A DNA stretch of 64,000 nucleotides from Arcuatula senhousia. Taxonomy: Eukaryota > Mollusca > Bivalvia > Mytilida > Mytilidae. The stretch covers positions 8,651,001-8,715,000 of the forward strand of contig OZ020305.1 in the NCBI GenBank assembly GCA_963971305.1, in the 5' to 3' direction. How positions within the stretch are numbered: position 1 is the stretch's first letter; every line of letters starts with the position of its first letter. A program made the translations under genes and the position numbers. Positions 63,851-64,000 of this stretch are shown here, piece by piece. Under the pieces are notes generated by a model, which made no database searches, had not been told where the DNA came from, and worked only from the letters and a program-made list of their open reading frames with translations.

Positions 63851-64000
63851 GTAAATACAAGTAACACGTTATATAATCTAGTATTACATTTGGAAATTGT
63901 CGGAATAACAAAACAACTGAACTTGTTACGGAGGATCAACAATCTCAAATAAAGTTTTATATCAAATAATTTCTATATTTTGTAGTGTTACAAAAACATA

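Noticed and set aside
1..64000. tRNA, rRNA or viral genes
   Set aside because: I looked for tRNA B-box-like GTTCGAATCC with a matching acceptor stem, rRNA-like stretches and viral protein signatures and saw none; a covariance or profile search could still find a weak one.

Overview
The window is invertebrate nuclear DNA, most likely from a bivalve mollusc, probably a mussel (Mytilus-like). It is AT-rich, genes are cut into small exons with GT-AG introns, a fibrinogen-related (FReD) gene of the type expanded in bivalves is present, and most of the sequence is transposable elements and their relics. The taxon is an inference; no rRNA, mitochondrial or other marker gene is present.

Layout. 1-3489: a tandem, then head-to-head inverted, array of a 1175-bp unit that carries a hammerhead-ribozyme-like motif. 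4443-27977 (+): a complete six-exon THOC3 gene (WD40 subunit of the THO/TREX mRNA-export complex) whose joined exons give 323 codons plus stop. Its introns hold a 5.66-kb pogo-type DNA transposon with two genes (HIRAN-domain protein and DDD transposase), two inverted arrays of one 70-bp satellite, nested MITE-like elements and a 1.9-kb TIR element. Exon 5 is partly duplicated. 28.3-36.7 kb: non-autonomous repeat families called A and B here, both with internal tandem units. 36.9-38.5 kb: decayed LINE and DIRS-type reverse transcriptases. 40809-45763 (+): a five-exon FReD gene with signal peptide, Cys-rich N-terminal domain and a fibrinogen-like domain with an unusual C-terminus; its promoter region has a second copy 2 kb upstream. 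45.9-46.5 kb and 50.6-51.3 kb: two further tandem dimers (372 and 385 bp spacing) carrying hammerhead ribozymes. 47-60 kb: fold-back elements, more family A and B copies, and a 2400-bp element with long TIRs and an exact 5-bp target duplication. 61066-62460 (-): an intact single-exon type II membrane protein with a faint FkbM-methyltransferase-like segment. 63551-63850 (+): an exon of a second type II membrane protein that runs off the window.

The most interesting signal is the recurrence of one architecture at three unrelated loci: same-strand hammerhead ribozymes spaced one unit apart (372, 385 and 1175 bp). Transcription through such a tandem would release unit-length RNA with ends that can be circularised, as described for retrozymes and Penelope-linked hammerheads in animals. 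The 372-bp locus has a complete consensus core. The second is a pogo-like transposon, bounded by 25-bp TIRs and a TA duplication, that has a HIRAN-domain gene beside its transposase.
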